64,000 bases of DNA from Saprospiraceae bacterium. GTDB lineage: Bacteria; Bacteroidota; Bacteroidia; Chitinophagales; Saprospiraceae. The position numbers were made by a program, and so were the translations under genes. This document shows positions 26,913 through 35,624 of the stretch, piece after piece; positions within the stretch are counted from its first letter, which is position 1, and each line of letters starts with the position of its first letter. The stretch is taken from assembly GCA_020627705.1 (NCBI GenBank), contig JAHDGJ010000017.1:1-64000 (forward strand). The letters run 5' to 3'. The notes below the pieces were generated by a model that worked only from the letters and a program-made list of their open reading frames with translations, ran no database searches and had not been told where the DNA came from.

Positions 26913-27563
26913 ATGAAGAACGTTGCACTATTATTCTTTGTCTTTTTTGGCCTGCTGGGAAAAGCCCAAGACTTGGATCCACAAGCAAAACAAATTTTGG
27001 ATGATCTCAAATCGACCTATGATGCCTATTCGGCAGTAGAAATGTCTTTTTCTCTTGAAATAGAAATTCCAGAACAAGCCATGGAAACGCAAAAAGGCAG
27101 CATTATTCAATCTGGAAAGAAATATAAGATTGACCTAGATGACCAATCTATCTATTGTAATGGAAGCGTGGTGTGGGTGCATTTAAAAACCAACAAGGAA
27201 GTTCAAATAAACGATTACGAAGAAGACATGGGCGGTGAATTGATGTCTCCAAATGATTTGCTTAATGTATACGAATCTGGAGAATACGAATATGCCTTAG
27301 TCAATGAAGAACGTCAAGATGGAGTTAAAGTTCAACAAATCGAGTTTAAACCAACGGATCGAGATTCGGAATATTCCAAAATGAGATTGAGTGTAATCAA
27401 AGGCAAGAAGCGAATTCAACAAGTCAAAGTGTTTGCAAAAGACGGTTCTAGATTCACCATGAAAGTGCATGAAACATTGCCCAATAAAAAATATACTCCA
27501 GAAACATTCGAATTTGACGGCTCCAAATTTCCTGAAGTGTATATCGAAGATTTGAGGCTTTAA
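26913..27563 (+). CDS. lolA: Outer-membrane lipoprotein carrier protein LolA
   Basis: LolA carries lipoproteins from the LolCDE complex across the periplasm. The 216-residue protein has a signal peptide (1 to about 19, ending GKAQ), then a beta-sheet half-barrel sequence with typical elements: QKGSIIQSGKKYKIDLDDQ and the MSPNDLLNVYESGEYEYAL segment. The many lipobox leaders encoded nearby are its likely cargo. The two GH3 genes begin about 50 bases downstream. Confidence 0.9.
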   Translation: MKNVALLFFVFFGLLGKAQDLDPQAKQILDDLKSTYDAYSAVEMSFSLEIEIPEQAMETQKGSIIQSGKKYKIDLDDQSIYCNGSVVWVHLKTNKEVQINDYEEDMGGELMSPNDLLNVYESGEYEYALVNEERQDGVKVQQIEFKPTDRDSEYSKMRLSVIKGKKRIQQVKVFAKDGSRFTMKVHETLPNKKYTPETFEFDGSKFPEVYIEDLRL

Positions 27564-27611
27564 TCTCGAAGATTCGACTCATCAATTCGAGCTTTAGCTT
27601 ATCTTAGTTTG

Positions 27612-29129
27612 ATGGGTTGGAAATCGAAAACCATACGACCATTTGCCAAAATTATTTCGGCTAAGATCAAAAGGGATGCAGCACAAGCTGTAAACGATCA
27701 ACACAGAATTTTTAGGACCCTCCTGAGCAAAGCGAGACAAACATCCTTTGGCCATGATCATGGGTTTAAGCAAATACAAAGCCATGCAGACTTCGCCAAA
27801 AATGTCCCTATTGCAACATACGAAGAGCTCCAAGCTTATATTGGTAGAGTGCTGAATGGAGAACCCAATGTACTTTGGCCTGGACGGCCGCTTTATTTGG
27901 CCAAAACCTCTGGTACCACCTCAGGCGTAAAATATATCCCAATAACCAAAGCGAGTCTGCCAAATCATATGAATACCGCACGCAATGCTCTGTTGAGTTT
28001 TGCATTTCGCAAAAAACGATTGAGCATTTTTGACGGAAAGTTGATTTTTATGTCTGGTTCTCCGGAGCTATCAAACAAATCCGGAATGAAGGTTGGAAGA
28101 CTGTCCGGAATCGTAAATCATGAAATACCCAAATGGGCCTTGAGTAATCAAATCCCTACATATGATACCAACTGCATTGAAGATTGGGAAGCCAAATTGG
28201 ATGCCATGGCAGAAGAATCTATTGGGTCTGACTTGCGCCTTATTTCTGGCATACCTCCATGGGTACAAATGTTTTATGAAGTTTTGTTGAAAAAAACTGG
28301 GAAAGATTCCATCAAAGAGCTCTTTCCAAATTTTGAAATTTTCGCTTATGGTGGCGTTAATTATAGTCCCTATAAAGAAAGTCTAAAAAATTTAGCAGGT
28401 TTTGAAGTTCCCTCTTTCGAAACCTACCCTGCTTCTGAGGGGTTTATTGCATTTCAAGATGAATCAAACGAAGACGGATTGCTTCTCAATTCCAACTCGG
28501 GAATCTTTTTTGAATTTATCCCTGTTTCAGAAATACATGCGGACAATCCAATACGACTTACACTAGAAGATGTAGAACTCCACAAAGATTATGTCGTCAT
28601 CTTAAACAACAATGCAGGCCTTTGGGGCTATAATATTGGGGATACCATCCAATTCGTCTCCAAAGCCCCTTACCGATTGGTGGTCAGTGGCCGAGTGAAG
28701 CATTACACCTCTGCCTTTGGCGAACATGTTATTGCCAAGGAAGTAGAATCCGCTTTTGCTCAGGCAGCAGCTTCGCACAAGGTTCAGGTCAACGAATTCA
28801 CTGTTGCACCACAAGTAAACCCAGTAACAAACAATTTGCCTTATCACGAATGGTTTATCGAATTCGAGCAAGAGCCGCAGGATTTGAAAAAGTTTGCCTT
28901 AGACATTGATCAACACCTCAGAAAACAAAATATTTACTACGATGACCTCATCAAAGGCAATATTTTGCAGCCCTTAATTATTCGGAAACTAAAAAAATCC
29001 TCCTTTCAAGAGTACATGAAATCTATTGGAAAATTAGGGGGTCAAAATAAAGTTCCACGTCTTTCTAATGATAGAAAAATTGCAAAACAATTAAATCAAT
29101 ACATAGTGGTGGATGAAGTGGAAGTCTAA
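27612..29129 (+). CDS. GH3 family acyl-adenylating protein, copy 1
   Basis: This 505-residue protein belongs to the GH3 branch of the ANL adenylating enzymes. In plants GH3 proteins join amino acids to jasmonate or auxin. Bacterial members are uncharacterised. ATP-binding motif I is KTSGTTSGVKYIP, motif II is TYPASEGFIAFQ, and motif III lies in YRLVVSGRVKHYTSAFGEH. The ATG at MGWKSKT is preferred to the TTG just before it. The stop codon overlaps the start of a paralogue, so two related enzymes are made from one message. Confidence 0.88.
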   Translation: MGWKSKTIRPFAKIISAKIKRDAAQAVNDQHRIFRTLLSKARQTSFGHDHGFKQIQSHADFAKNVPIATYEELQAYIGRVLNGEPNVLWPGRPLYLAKTSGTTSGVKYIPITKASLPNHMNTARNALLSFAFRKKRLSIFDGKLIFMSGSPELSNKSGMKVGRLSGIVNHEIPKWALSNQIPTYDTNCIEDWEAKLDAMAEESIGSDLRLISGIPPWVQMFYEVLLKKTGKDSIKELFPNFEIFAYGGVNYSPYKESLKNLAGFEVPSFETYPASEGFIAFQDESNEDGLLLNSNSGIFFEFIPVSEIHADNPIRLTLEDVELHKDYVVILNNNAGLWGYNIGDTIQFVSKAPYRLVVSGRVKHYTSAFGEHVIAKEVESAFAQAAASHKVQVNEFTVAPQVNPVTNNLPYHEWFIEFEQEPQDLKKFALDIDQHLRKQNIYYDDLIKGNILQPLIIRKLKKSSFQEYMKSIGKLGGQNKVPRLSNDRKIAKQLNQYIVVDEVEV

Positions 29130-30609
29130 AATATTGTCACCCTATGCGAAGTGGATCTCGCATAAGATCTCTGCTGATGCCAAAAACGCGGTTAGAGATC
29201 AAGAAAGAATATTACTGAGGAATCTTGGCTTTGCTCAAAATACACTCTTTGGCAAGCAGCATGATTTTAAATCCATCCATTCTTATGCGGCCTATAAAAA
29301 AAGGGTGCCTCTTCAAAATTTTGAGCATTTTAGGCCATTTGTCAATCAAGTCATTGAAGGTAAAAAAAACGTTTTATGGCCTGGCATTCCCAAATATATC
29401 GTGGGTACTGCAGGTACCACAAGCGGCATTAAGCACATTCCTTTATCTAAGCAGATTCTTCCGATTCATATCAAAACTGCCGTGAATGCAGGGATACATT
29501 ATGCGTATAAAAATGGGATCATGGACATGTTTGATGGCCATCTCATTTTTTTAACAGGAAGTCCTCAACTCAAAAATTTGGGTAAAATTCCGAGTGGAAG
29601 GTTATCTGGCATTGTCAATCACGAAATCCCAAGATGGCTTAGATCTTCGCAAATTCCAAGCTTTAAAACCAATTGCATTGAAGATTGGGAAACTAAAATT
29701 TCTAAAATAGCCGAAGAAGCCCTTGACACTGACCTACGCATGATCAGTGGCATTTCCCCTTGGCTTGTTATGTTTTTTCAACGACTCCTGGATATGAGTG
29801 GAAAAGAAAATATCATAGAAATTTTTCCCCACTTAAAAATGATTATTCACGGCGGCGTAAGTTATGAGCCGTACAAAAAGATATTCCAAAAGTATATCGG
29901 AAAACAAATCCCTTTTGTCGAAACCTATCCGGCAACAGAAGCGTTTGTTGGATTCCAAGATGGACCAGAGGAGAATGGGCTTTTGTTAAACAGCAATGCA
30001 GGAGTGCATTTTGAGTTTATCCCATTAGATGAAATTTCATCAACAACACCAACAAGATTGTCCTTGAAGGAGGTTGAGCTTGATCAAAAATATGCCTTAG
30101 TCATCAACAACAATTCCGGATTGTGGGCCTATATGATTGGGGATGCGGTGCAATTTACAACCCTTGCCCCCTACCGTTTGAAGCATGTCGGTAGAAGCCA
30201 GCAATATCTGTCAGCATTTGGTGAGCATCTGCTTGCGCACGACGTAGAATCTGCCATGACCAGAGCCGCAAATAAATCAGATGCGATTGTTAAAGAATTT
30301 AGTGTGGCCCCTTTCGTATCGTCAAAGAATTCGCATCATCAATGGCTTGTAGAGTTCGAGCAAGTGCCCTCCAACCCTGTTCAATTTGCCCAAGAGTTGG
30401 ACAGAGAAATGCAAAAGCAGAATTTCCATTACAAAGATTTAGTTCGAGGCAATGTGATCCAACCACTCCAAGTTTTGCCCTTGAACCCTGGAGTGTTTCA
30501 AAAATACTTCAAAGCGGAAGGTAAGCTTGGTGGCCAAAACAAGGTGCCTCGACTGAGCGACAACAGAAAGATTGCGGATTCTCTCTTAGCATTACAAAAA
30601 GAGATGTAG
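29113..30609 (+). CDS. GH3 family acyl-adenylating protein, copy 2
   Basis: This 498-residue tandem paralogue of the preceding gene matches it along its whole length by eye (both have NHEIPxW, TNCIEDWE, and end near LGGQNKVPRLS). Motifs are GTAGTTSGIKHIP, TYPATEAFVGFQ and YRLKHVGRSQQYLSAFGEH. The start overlaps the previous gene by 17 bases. Differences around the motifs (for example TAGTT versus TSGTT) suggest diverged acyl or amine specificity, or two subunits of one assembly. Substrates are unknown. Confidence 0.88.
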   Translation: MKWKSKILSPYAKWISHKISADAKNAVRDQERILLRNLGFAQNTLFGKQHDFKSIHSYAAYKKRVPLQNFEHFRPFVNQVIEGKKNVLWPGIPKYIVGTAGTTSGIKHIPLSKQILPIHIKTAVNAGIHYAYKNGIMDMFDGHLIFLTGSPQLKNLGKIPSGRLSGIVNHEIPRWLRSSQIPSFKTNCIEDWETKISKIAEEALDTDLRMISGISPWLVMFFQRLLDMSGKENIIEIFPHLKMIIHGGVSYEPYKKIFQKYIGKQIPFVETYPATEAFVGFQDGPEENGLLLNSNAGVHFEFIPLDEISSTTPTRLSLKEVELDQKYALVINNNSGLWAYMIGDAVQFTTLAPYRLKHVGRSQQYLSAFGEHLLAHDVESAMTRAANKSDAIVKEFSVAPFVSSKNSHHQWLVEFEQVPSNPVQFAQELDREMQKQNFHYKDLVRGNVIQPLQVLPLNPGVFQKYFKAEGKLGGQNKVPRLSDNRKIADSLLALQKEM

Positions 30610-30635
30610 TTTTCGGTATCCCTTACACAACTTGT

Positions 30636-31037
30636 ATGAAATCAATCTCTTTTTTTAAATCATACTTTGTCAGTTTCTTACTACTATGTTCTCTTGCCTG
30701 CAGTAAAAAATGGACCAGCAAAGATTTATGGGGAGAATGGGTTACTGTTTCCTGGAATAAAAAGCTTTCCGGTGAAACAATACCCGATCAGATAAACTTA
30801 AATTTTTTCACGAACCAAACATTTGAAGTCGAAAGAAATTCTATTTCGAATCTAGGAAACTATATCAATGGATCAGATCAATTCATTATCCCTGGACAGG
30901 GGCGAGAGGATATTCACGCCAATATTGTTTTGCTCAACAAAGACAGCTTAAAACTAGAGCTCATCAATGAGGGAATTGTAGAACATCTTTTGTTGGTCAG
31001 AAAAGGATGTGCTTGTCTAAATTTGTCATACCAATAA
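30636..31037 (+). CDS. Small lipoprotein, lipocalin-like, copy 1
   Basis: The leader carries a lipobox (CSLAC, Cys22). The remaining about 110 residues read as beta strands, with KDLWGEWVTVSW near the start and VEHLLLVRKG near the end, resembling the lipocalin-like small lipoproteins of Bacteroidota. No named family is certain. It begins 26 bases after the second GH3 gene and is followed by a paralogue. Its final residues (GCACLNLSYQ) look like an extended tail lacking a counterpart in the paralogue. Confidence 0.75.
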   Translation: MKSISFFKSYFVSFLLLCSLACSKKWTSKDLWGEWVTVSWNKKLSGETIPDQINLNFFTNQTFEVERNSISNLGNYINGSDQFIIPGQGREDIHANIVLLNKDSLKLELINEGIVEHLLLVRKGCACLNLSYQ

Positions 31038-31084
31038 TTGCCATTAATTCTTTAGAATATTTTCTTGATTCCAACTATTTTACA

Positions 31085-31468
31085 ATGGACGCAATCCACA
31101 ATTTTATGAAATGTCACCCATCTTTGTTTGTTTTATTTTGCATGTTTTTGCTTAGTTCTTGCCAACCTAAGTATACACCGGAGGACCTTTTTGGAGAGTG
31201 GGAAACCGTTTCCTGGACCATAGAAAGCAATGGCCAAGCGATAGATCAAAAAATGGACTTTAGTTTTTTTGAAGATAAAACCTACAAAGTAGATTACGGA
31301 TCAATCATCGAAGAAGGTAAATTTTGGACTGAAACCGAGTACCTCGTCACTGTAGAAAATGGGCAGTACGAAAAGAAAGTAAAGATTCTTAACATTACGC
31401 AAGACAGTTTTGTATTTCAAATGAACCGAGGCGGCCGTTTAGAGCATGTGATATTGATCAGAGAATGA
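31085..31468 (+). CDS. Small lipoprotein, lipocalin-like, copy 2
   Basis: The lipobox LLSSC precedes EDLFGEWETVSW and ends with LEHVILIRE, mirroring the upstream gene (KDLWGEWVTVSW and VEHLLLVRKG). This is therefore a tandem duplicate with diverged sequence. The ATG chosen gives 127 residues. A second in-frame ATG 7 codons later (MKCHPSLF) gives a more typical lipoprotein leader and may be the true start. An upstream longer reading frame overlaps the preceding gene and is unlikely. The function is unknown. Confidence 0.75.
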   Translation: MDAIHNFMKCHPSLFVLFCMFLLSSCQPKYTPEDLFGEWETVSWTIESNGQAIDQKMDFSFFEDKTYKVDYGSIIEEGKFWTETEYLVTVENGQYEKKVKILNITQDSFVFQMNRGGRLEHVILIRE

Positions 31469-31564
31469 GTATTTTAGGCAAAAAGAATCTTTTTAGCCCT
31501 CAAATATTAAAGTTTCTTTAATAAGGTTGCCTTTTTAAATCTCATTTCGTTAACTAAATAGTAT

Positions 31565-31572
31565 TAATTTTG
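31565..31572 (+). promoter_or_regulatory. -7 element abutting the bamD start codon
   Basis: TAATTTTG is an exact TAnnTTTG match ending 7 bases before the ATG, implying an almost leaderless message. A TTCG at the expected -33 distance is only a partial match. Confidence 0.5.
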
Positions 31573-31579
31573 CAGCCGC

Positions 31580-32377
31580 ATGTGGAGAACCGTAAGTTTA
31601 GTAGCACTTGTATTTTGTTTGCTGTCTTGTAAGACCGATTTCGAACGAATTCGCTCTAGTACAGATCCTGCAAAAATTTATCAAGCAGCTAATCAATATT
31701 TCAAGGATGGTAAATGGTATAATGCCCAGACATTATATGAGCAAATCATTCCTTTTTACAGAGGAAAAGCTGAGGCAGAGGACCTCTTTTACAACTATGC
31801 CTATACCCATTACAACATGGGGGATTTTATCTTATCCTCGCATTACTTTAGGAGCTTTGCTACCTCCTTTTACAATAGTCCTAGAAAAGAGGAGTGCGAA
31901 TTCATGTCTGCATACAGCAATTACAAAATGAGCCCTTCCCACAAACTAGATCAATCCTTCTCGCAAAAAGCCATTGATGGGTTTCAAAATTTCGTTAATC
32001 TTTATCCAGAAAGCGAAAGAGCGCCAGAATGCAATGATTTAATCGATGAACTAAGGGCTAAAATGGAGCGAAAAGCATTTGATCAAGGCATGTTGTATTT
32101 TGACCTAAAACAATATGCTTCGTCTATACACAGCTTCAGAACCATGCTGAGCAATTTCCCAGCCTCCAAGAAAGCAGAAGAGGTCCGATATTTGATTATC
32201 AAGGCTGGATATCAATACGCAGACAACAGTATCTTTACTAAAAAATCAGAAAGATTTGATGAAGTTATTTCTGACATCAAAACCTTTCAGAAAAAATATC
32301 CATCTTCTAAATACAAAAAGGAGATGAAGCAACTAAAAGAGGACAGTAATTTAAAGTACATTAAATACAAATCATGA
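31580..32377 (+). CDS. bamD: Outer-membrane protein assembly factor BamD
   Basis: BamD is the essential lipoprotein of the BAM complex that inserts beta-barrels in the outer membrane. The lipobox CLLSC has Cys17. Helical TPR-like repeats fill about residues 35-230 (YQAANQYFKDGKWYNAQTLY and GMLYFDLKQYASSIHSF). The length of 265 residues fits Bacteroidota BamD. The stop overlaps rpoZ by 4 bases, the first link of a conserved bamD-rpoZ-coaBC cluster. Confidence 0.93.
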   Translation: MWRTVSLVALVFCLLSCKTDFERIRSSTDPAKIYQAANQYFKDGKWYNAQTLYEQIIPFYRGKAEAEDLFYNYAYTHYNMGDFILSSHYFRSFATSFYNSPRKEECEFMSAYSNYKMSPSHKLDQSFSQKAIDGFQNFVNLYPESERAPECNDLIDELRAKMERKAFDQGMLYFDLKQYASSIHSFRTMLSNFPASKKAEEVRYLIIKAGYQYADNSIFTKKSERFDEVISDIKTFQKKYPSSKYKKEMKQLKEDSNLKYIKYKS

Positions 32378-32742
32378 CAGATATCAAATCTAAAGTTCAA
32401 GGCATTGAAGCAAACTGCCAAGCTAGAAATATCGAATCTTTTACTGGCAATACTCAAAACATTTATGAGGCAATATCAGTGATTGATAAAAGAGCTCGCC
32501 AGTTGGCTGTTGATATCAAAGAAGAGCTTCACGGCAAATTAGAAGAGTTTGCAGTTCAGACTGATACGATTGAAGAAATTCATGAAAACAAAGAGCAAAT
32601 TGAGATTTCTAAATTCTACGAAAGAATGCCAAATCCTGCACTCATTGCTACTCATGAATTCTTAAACAAAAAGTTAGATCACCGCTATAAAGGAGAAGAG
32701 AAAGAACAAGAAGCGAGTGAAGAAGAACTTCCTGCTGAATAA
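32374..32742 (+). CDS. rpoZ: RNA polymerase omega subunit (Bacteroidota type)
   Basis: Omega helps assemble and stabilise the beta-prime subunit of RNA polymerase. The core (about 28-50, NIYEAISVIDKRARQLA) matches omega's conserved helix. At 122 residues it is longer than the enterobacterial protein, with an acidic C-terminal tail (EGEKEQEASEEEL-like). The position between bamD and coaBC is the usual Bacteroidota arrangement and supports the call more than the modest sequence similarity. Confidence 0.88.
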   Translation: MTDIKSKVQGIEANCQARNIESFTGNTQNIYEAISVIDKRARQLAVDIKEELHGKLEEFAVQTDTIEEIHENKEQIEISKFYERMPNPALIATHEFLNKKLDHRYKGEEKEQEASEEELPAE

Positions 32743-32750
32743 GAATATAG

Positions 32751-33947
32751 GTGTCTTTAAACACTAAAAAATTTATCGTCGGCGTATCGGGAAGTATAGC
32801 GGCTTACAAGGCGTTGTACTTAGTTCGATTACTGGTCAAACAAGGTGCTGAGGTCAAAGTAATTATGACGGAGTCAGCACAGAAGTTTGTCTCTCGATTA
32901 TCCTTTTCTACCCTTTCCAAAAATCCTGTGTATTCGAGTGTTACAGATGGCGAAGCTTGGAATAATCATGTTGAGTTAGGCCTTTGGGCAGATGCTTTAA
33001 TTATAGCCCCTGCAACAGCTGCAACCATTGGACGCGCAGCAAATGGCATTGCAGATAATATTATTTCGGCGGTATATCTCTCAGCCAAATGCCCCGTTTT
33101 TTTTGCTCCTGCTATGGATCGAGATATGTGGCTCCATCCTTCCACTCAAGCAAATATTGAAAAACTAAACTCTTATGGAGATCAAATCCTTCCCGTAGGT
33201 GATGGAGAACTTGCAAGTGGATTAGAGGGCAAAGGAAGGTTAGCAGAGCCAGAAGAAATTATCTCCTTTGTAAGCCAATCGCTTTCAAAAAAAAAAGACC
33301 TAGAGGGTAAAACTGTTTTACTTACAGCTGGGCCAACTATAGAAAAAATAGATCCCGCTCGATTCATCAGCAATCCTTCGAGTGGGAAGATGGGAATTGC
33401 TCTTGCCGAAGAATGTGCTGCTAGAGGAGCCGATGTAAAACTTGTACTGGGACCAACTTCTCTTCGACCTACGTCCTCCAAAAATATTGAAATCATCAAT
33501 GTACAATCAGCAACAGATATGTACGAGGCGGCACATAAATTCTTTCCAAGCTGTAATGTGGCTATTTTGGCAGCTGCGGTTGCAGATTATACTCCGATCC
33601 AATATGCCGAAAACAAAATCAAAAAGAAAGAAGGCAACTTAGTAGTTGAGCTTAAAAGAACGACTGATATTGCCAAAACATTGGGGCAAATAAAATCGAA
33701 AAACCAGTACATTATTGGTTTTGCCTTAGAATCTCAAAACGAAATTGAAAATGCAAAAGCCAAATTGCAAAAGAAAAACTTTGATTTTATCGTTTTAAAT
33801 TCATTAAGAGACAAAGGAGCAGGTTTTAAAACGGATACAAATAAAATTTCTATTATACATAAGGACAATAGAATTAATAAGTATGAGTTAAAACCTAAGA
33901 AAGATGTCGCGGTTGATATTGTAGATGAAATTGTTGGCTTGAATTAG
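32751..33947 (+). CDS. coaBC: Bifunctional CoaBC (PPC decarboxylase / PPC synthetase)
   Basis: The enzyme makes phosphopantothenoylcysteine and decarboxylates it to 4'-phosphopantetheine in CoA synthesis. The N-terminal flavoprotein half has KKFIVGVSGSIAAYKA, NNHVELGLWADALII and FAPAMDRDMW. The C-terminal ligase half (from about 185) has LTAGPTIEKIDPARFISN and ILAAAVADYTP. Translation starts at GTG, 8 bases after rpoZ. The length of 398 residues is standard. Confidence 0.96.
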   Translation: MSLNTKKFIVGVSGSIAAYKALYLVRLLVKQGAEVKVIMTESAQKFVSRLSFSTLSKNPVYSSVTDGEAWNNHVELGLWADALIIAPATAATIGRAANGIADNIISAVYLSAKCPVFFAPAMDRDMWLHPSTQANIEKLNSYGDQILPVGDGELASGLEGKGRLAEPEEIISFVSQSLSKKKDLEGKTVLLTAGPTIEKIDPARFISNPSSGKMGIALAEECAARGADVKLVLGPTSLRPTSSKNIEIINVQSATDMYEAAHKFFPSCNVAILAAAVADYTPIQYAENKIKKKEGNLVVELKRTTDIAKTLGQIKSKNQYIIGFALESQNEIENAKAKLQKKNFDFIVLNSLRDKGAGFKTDTNKISIIHKDNRINKYELKPKKDVAVDIVDEIVGLN

Positions 33948-33956
33948 AATTATACT

Positions 33957-34856
33957 ATGAAAAAAATATTAAGCTTAATCTGTATCGTTTTCTCTTTGTT
34001 GCATTCCAATGCACAGGAGCTAAAAGTAAATGTATCCGTTAAGGCTCAAGAAATAAAGACAGTGGATCCTAGAGTTTTTAAAACTTTAGAACAGGCTGTT
34101 GAAGATTTTTATAACAATACGCAATGGACACAAGACGAATTTGAAGAGGAAGAAAAAATTGAAGCGGACATACAAATTACCATCACTCAAGAAATATCAA
34201 CTACAGTCTTTGTAGCAGATTTTGTTTTCCAAACCATCCGTCCAGTCTATGGTTCTAATTATTTAACTCAGACTTTTAATCATATCGAAAAAGGAATACA
34301 GTTTGAGTATCAAGAATTACAGCCTCTTCAAAACAATGTTCAAAATTATACGGATAACCTTTCCAGTATATTTAGTTTCTATGCCTTGGTATTGATCGGA
34401 ATGGACTATGACAGTTTCTCTCCCCAAGGAGGAGATGACTTCTTTCAGCAAGCAAGATCGGTTGTTTCCAATGTACCCACAAGTTCTGGTGACAACAGTT
34501 GGGATTACAAAGGAGGCGTAAGAAAGAGTCGAGCCAAACTTTTATCAGATATCCTCAACCCTTCGGTTGTCGATTTTAGACAAGCATTTTATGAGTATCA
34601 CAGATTAGGGCTCGATGTAATGGGCGAAGATCCTGAAAAAGGAAGAGCAGCTATAAATAGTGCTGTGCAGAAAATAAAATCTGTCGAACGAGCTATTCCA
34701 AACTCAATGATCGTAAAGATTTTTGCAGATAGTAAAATGTCAGAATTGGTAGAAATATTTAAACCTGCCACCCCTGAAGAGAAAAAGGACATTTACGATG
34801 CTTTAGTAAAGTTGGATCCGGCGCAAGCAGATGATGCTGCACCATTAAAAAGATAA
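33957..34856 (+). CDS. DUF4835 family protein (linked to T9SS)
   Basis: This 299-residue protein has a signal peptide (1 to about 19, LLHSNAQ). The body has the DUF4835 pattern: TLEQAVEDFYNNTQWT, SYLTQTFNHI-type segments, and DSFSPQGGDDFF. The family sits after coaBC in many Bacteroidota, and I recall some databases naming it PorD in connection with type IX secretion. I cannot confirm that name here. T9SS substrates elsewhere in the window are consistent. The stop codon shares a base with the purN start. Confidence 0.85.
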   Translation: MKKILSLICIVFSLLHSNAQELKVNVSVKAQEIKTVDPRVFKTLEQAVEDFYNNTQWTQDEFEEEEKIEADIQITITQEISTTVFVADFVFQTIRPVYGSNYLTQTFNHIEKGIQFEYQELQPLQNNVQNYTDNLSSIFSFYALVLIGMDYDSFSPQGGDDFFQQARSVVSNVPTSSGDNSWDYKGGVRKSRAKLLSDILNPSVVDFRQAFYEYHRLGLDVMGEDPEKGRAAINSAVQKIKSVERAIPNSMIVKIFADSKMSELVEIFKPATPEEKKDIYDALVKLDPAQADDAAPLKR

Positions 34857-35428
34857 TGTTGAGACGAATTGCAATTTTTGCTTCTGGTAGAGGATCCAAC
34901 GCTGCCAAAATACTGGAGTATTTTGAAGGGGATTCAGAAGTTGACGTAGCGTTGATTGTTAGCAATAAAAATAATGCGAAAGTTTTAGACTTGGCTTTCG
35001 AACACAAAATCCCTTCTCGAGTACTTTCAAAAAAAGTATTTTACAACAGTGATGCGCTTGCCAAGCATCTCAAAAGTCAAAAAATTGACCTCATTGTTTT
35101 AGCTGGTTTTTTGTGGCTTATACCACCAACACTGATTGAAGCTTTTCCTGATAAGATACTAAACATCCACCCTGCCCTTCTTCCCAAATATGGGGGCAAA
35201 AATATGTATGGAATTAATGTCCACAAAGCAGTCCGACGAGCTAAGGAAAAAAGAACAGGAATTACAATACATCTCGTAGATGAAAAGTATGATACAGGCA
35301 AAATCCTTTTCAAAAAATCGCTTACTGTAAAACCCGAATGGACTGCCGAACAAATTGCTGAGGCCGTCTTAAAACTCGAACATAAGTTTTATCCTCAAGT
35401 GATTGACAAGCTTTTAAAAGAAGCTTAG
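34856..35428 (+). CDS. purN: Phosphoribosylglycinamide formyltransferase
   Basis: PurN transfers a formyl group from 10-formyl-tetrahydrofolate to GAR, the third step of purine synthesis. Motifs: IAIFASGRGSNAAKI (phosphate binding), NIHPALLPKYGG (catalytic His and folate site) and GITIHLVDEKYDTGKI (catalytic Asp). The 190-residue length is normal. It is the last gene of the bamD-rpoZ-coaBC-DUF4835-purN run, overlapping DUF4835 by one base. Confidence 0.96.
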   Translation: MLRRIAIFASGRGSNAAKILEYFEGDSEVDVALIVSNKNNAKVLDLAFEHKIPSRVLSKKVFYNSDALAKHLKSQKIDLIVLAGFLWLIPPTLIEAFPDKILNIHPALLPKYGGKNMYGINVHKAVRRAKEKRTGITIHLVDEKYDTGKILFKKSLTVKPEWTAEQIAEAVLKLEHKFYPQVIDKLLKEA

Positions 35429-35624
35429 CAAGGAGGATTTTTAAATCGTTATTGCACCTTCCAATTCCAAAGTTTAACTGACATTTCCTTCATATAATTA
35501 TTTTCTAGTAATTCATGTTCATGATCTCATTTTAGACGAATCCATCAATTTTGTAGGTTAATACACAATTGAGCTTTAGGCAAAAGCAACCATTTTCATT
35601 ATTTTGTCCATCCAATCTTAAGAC

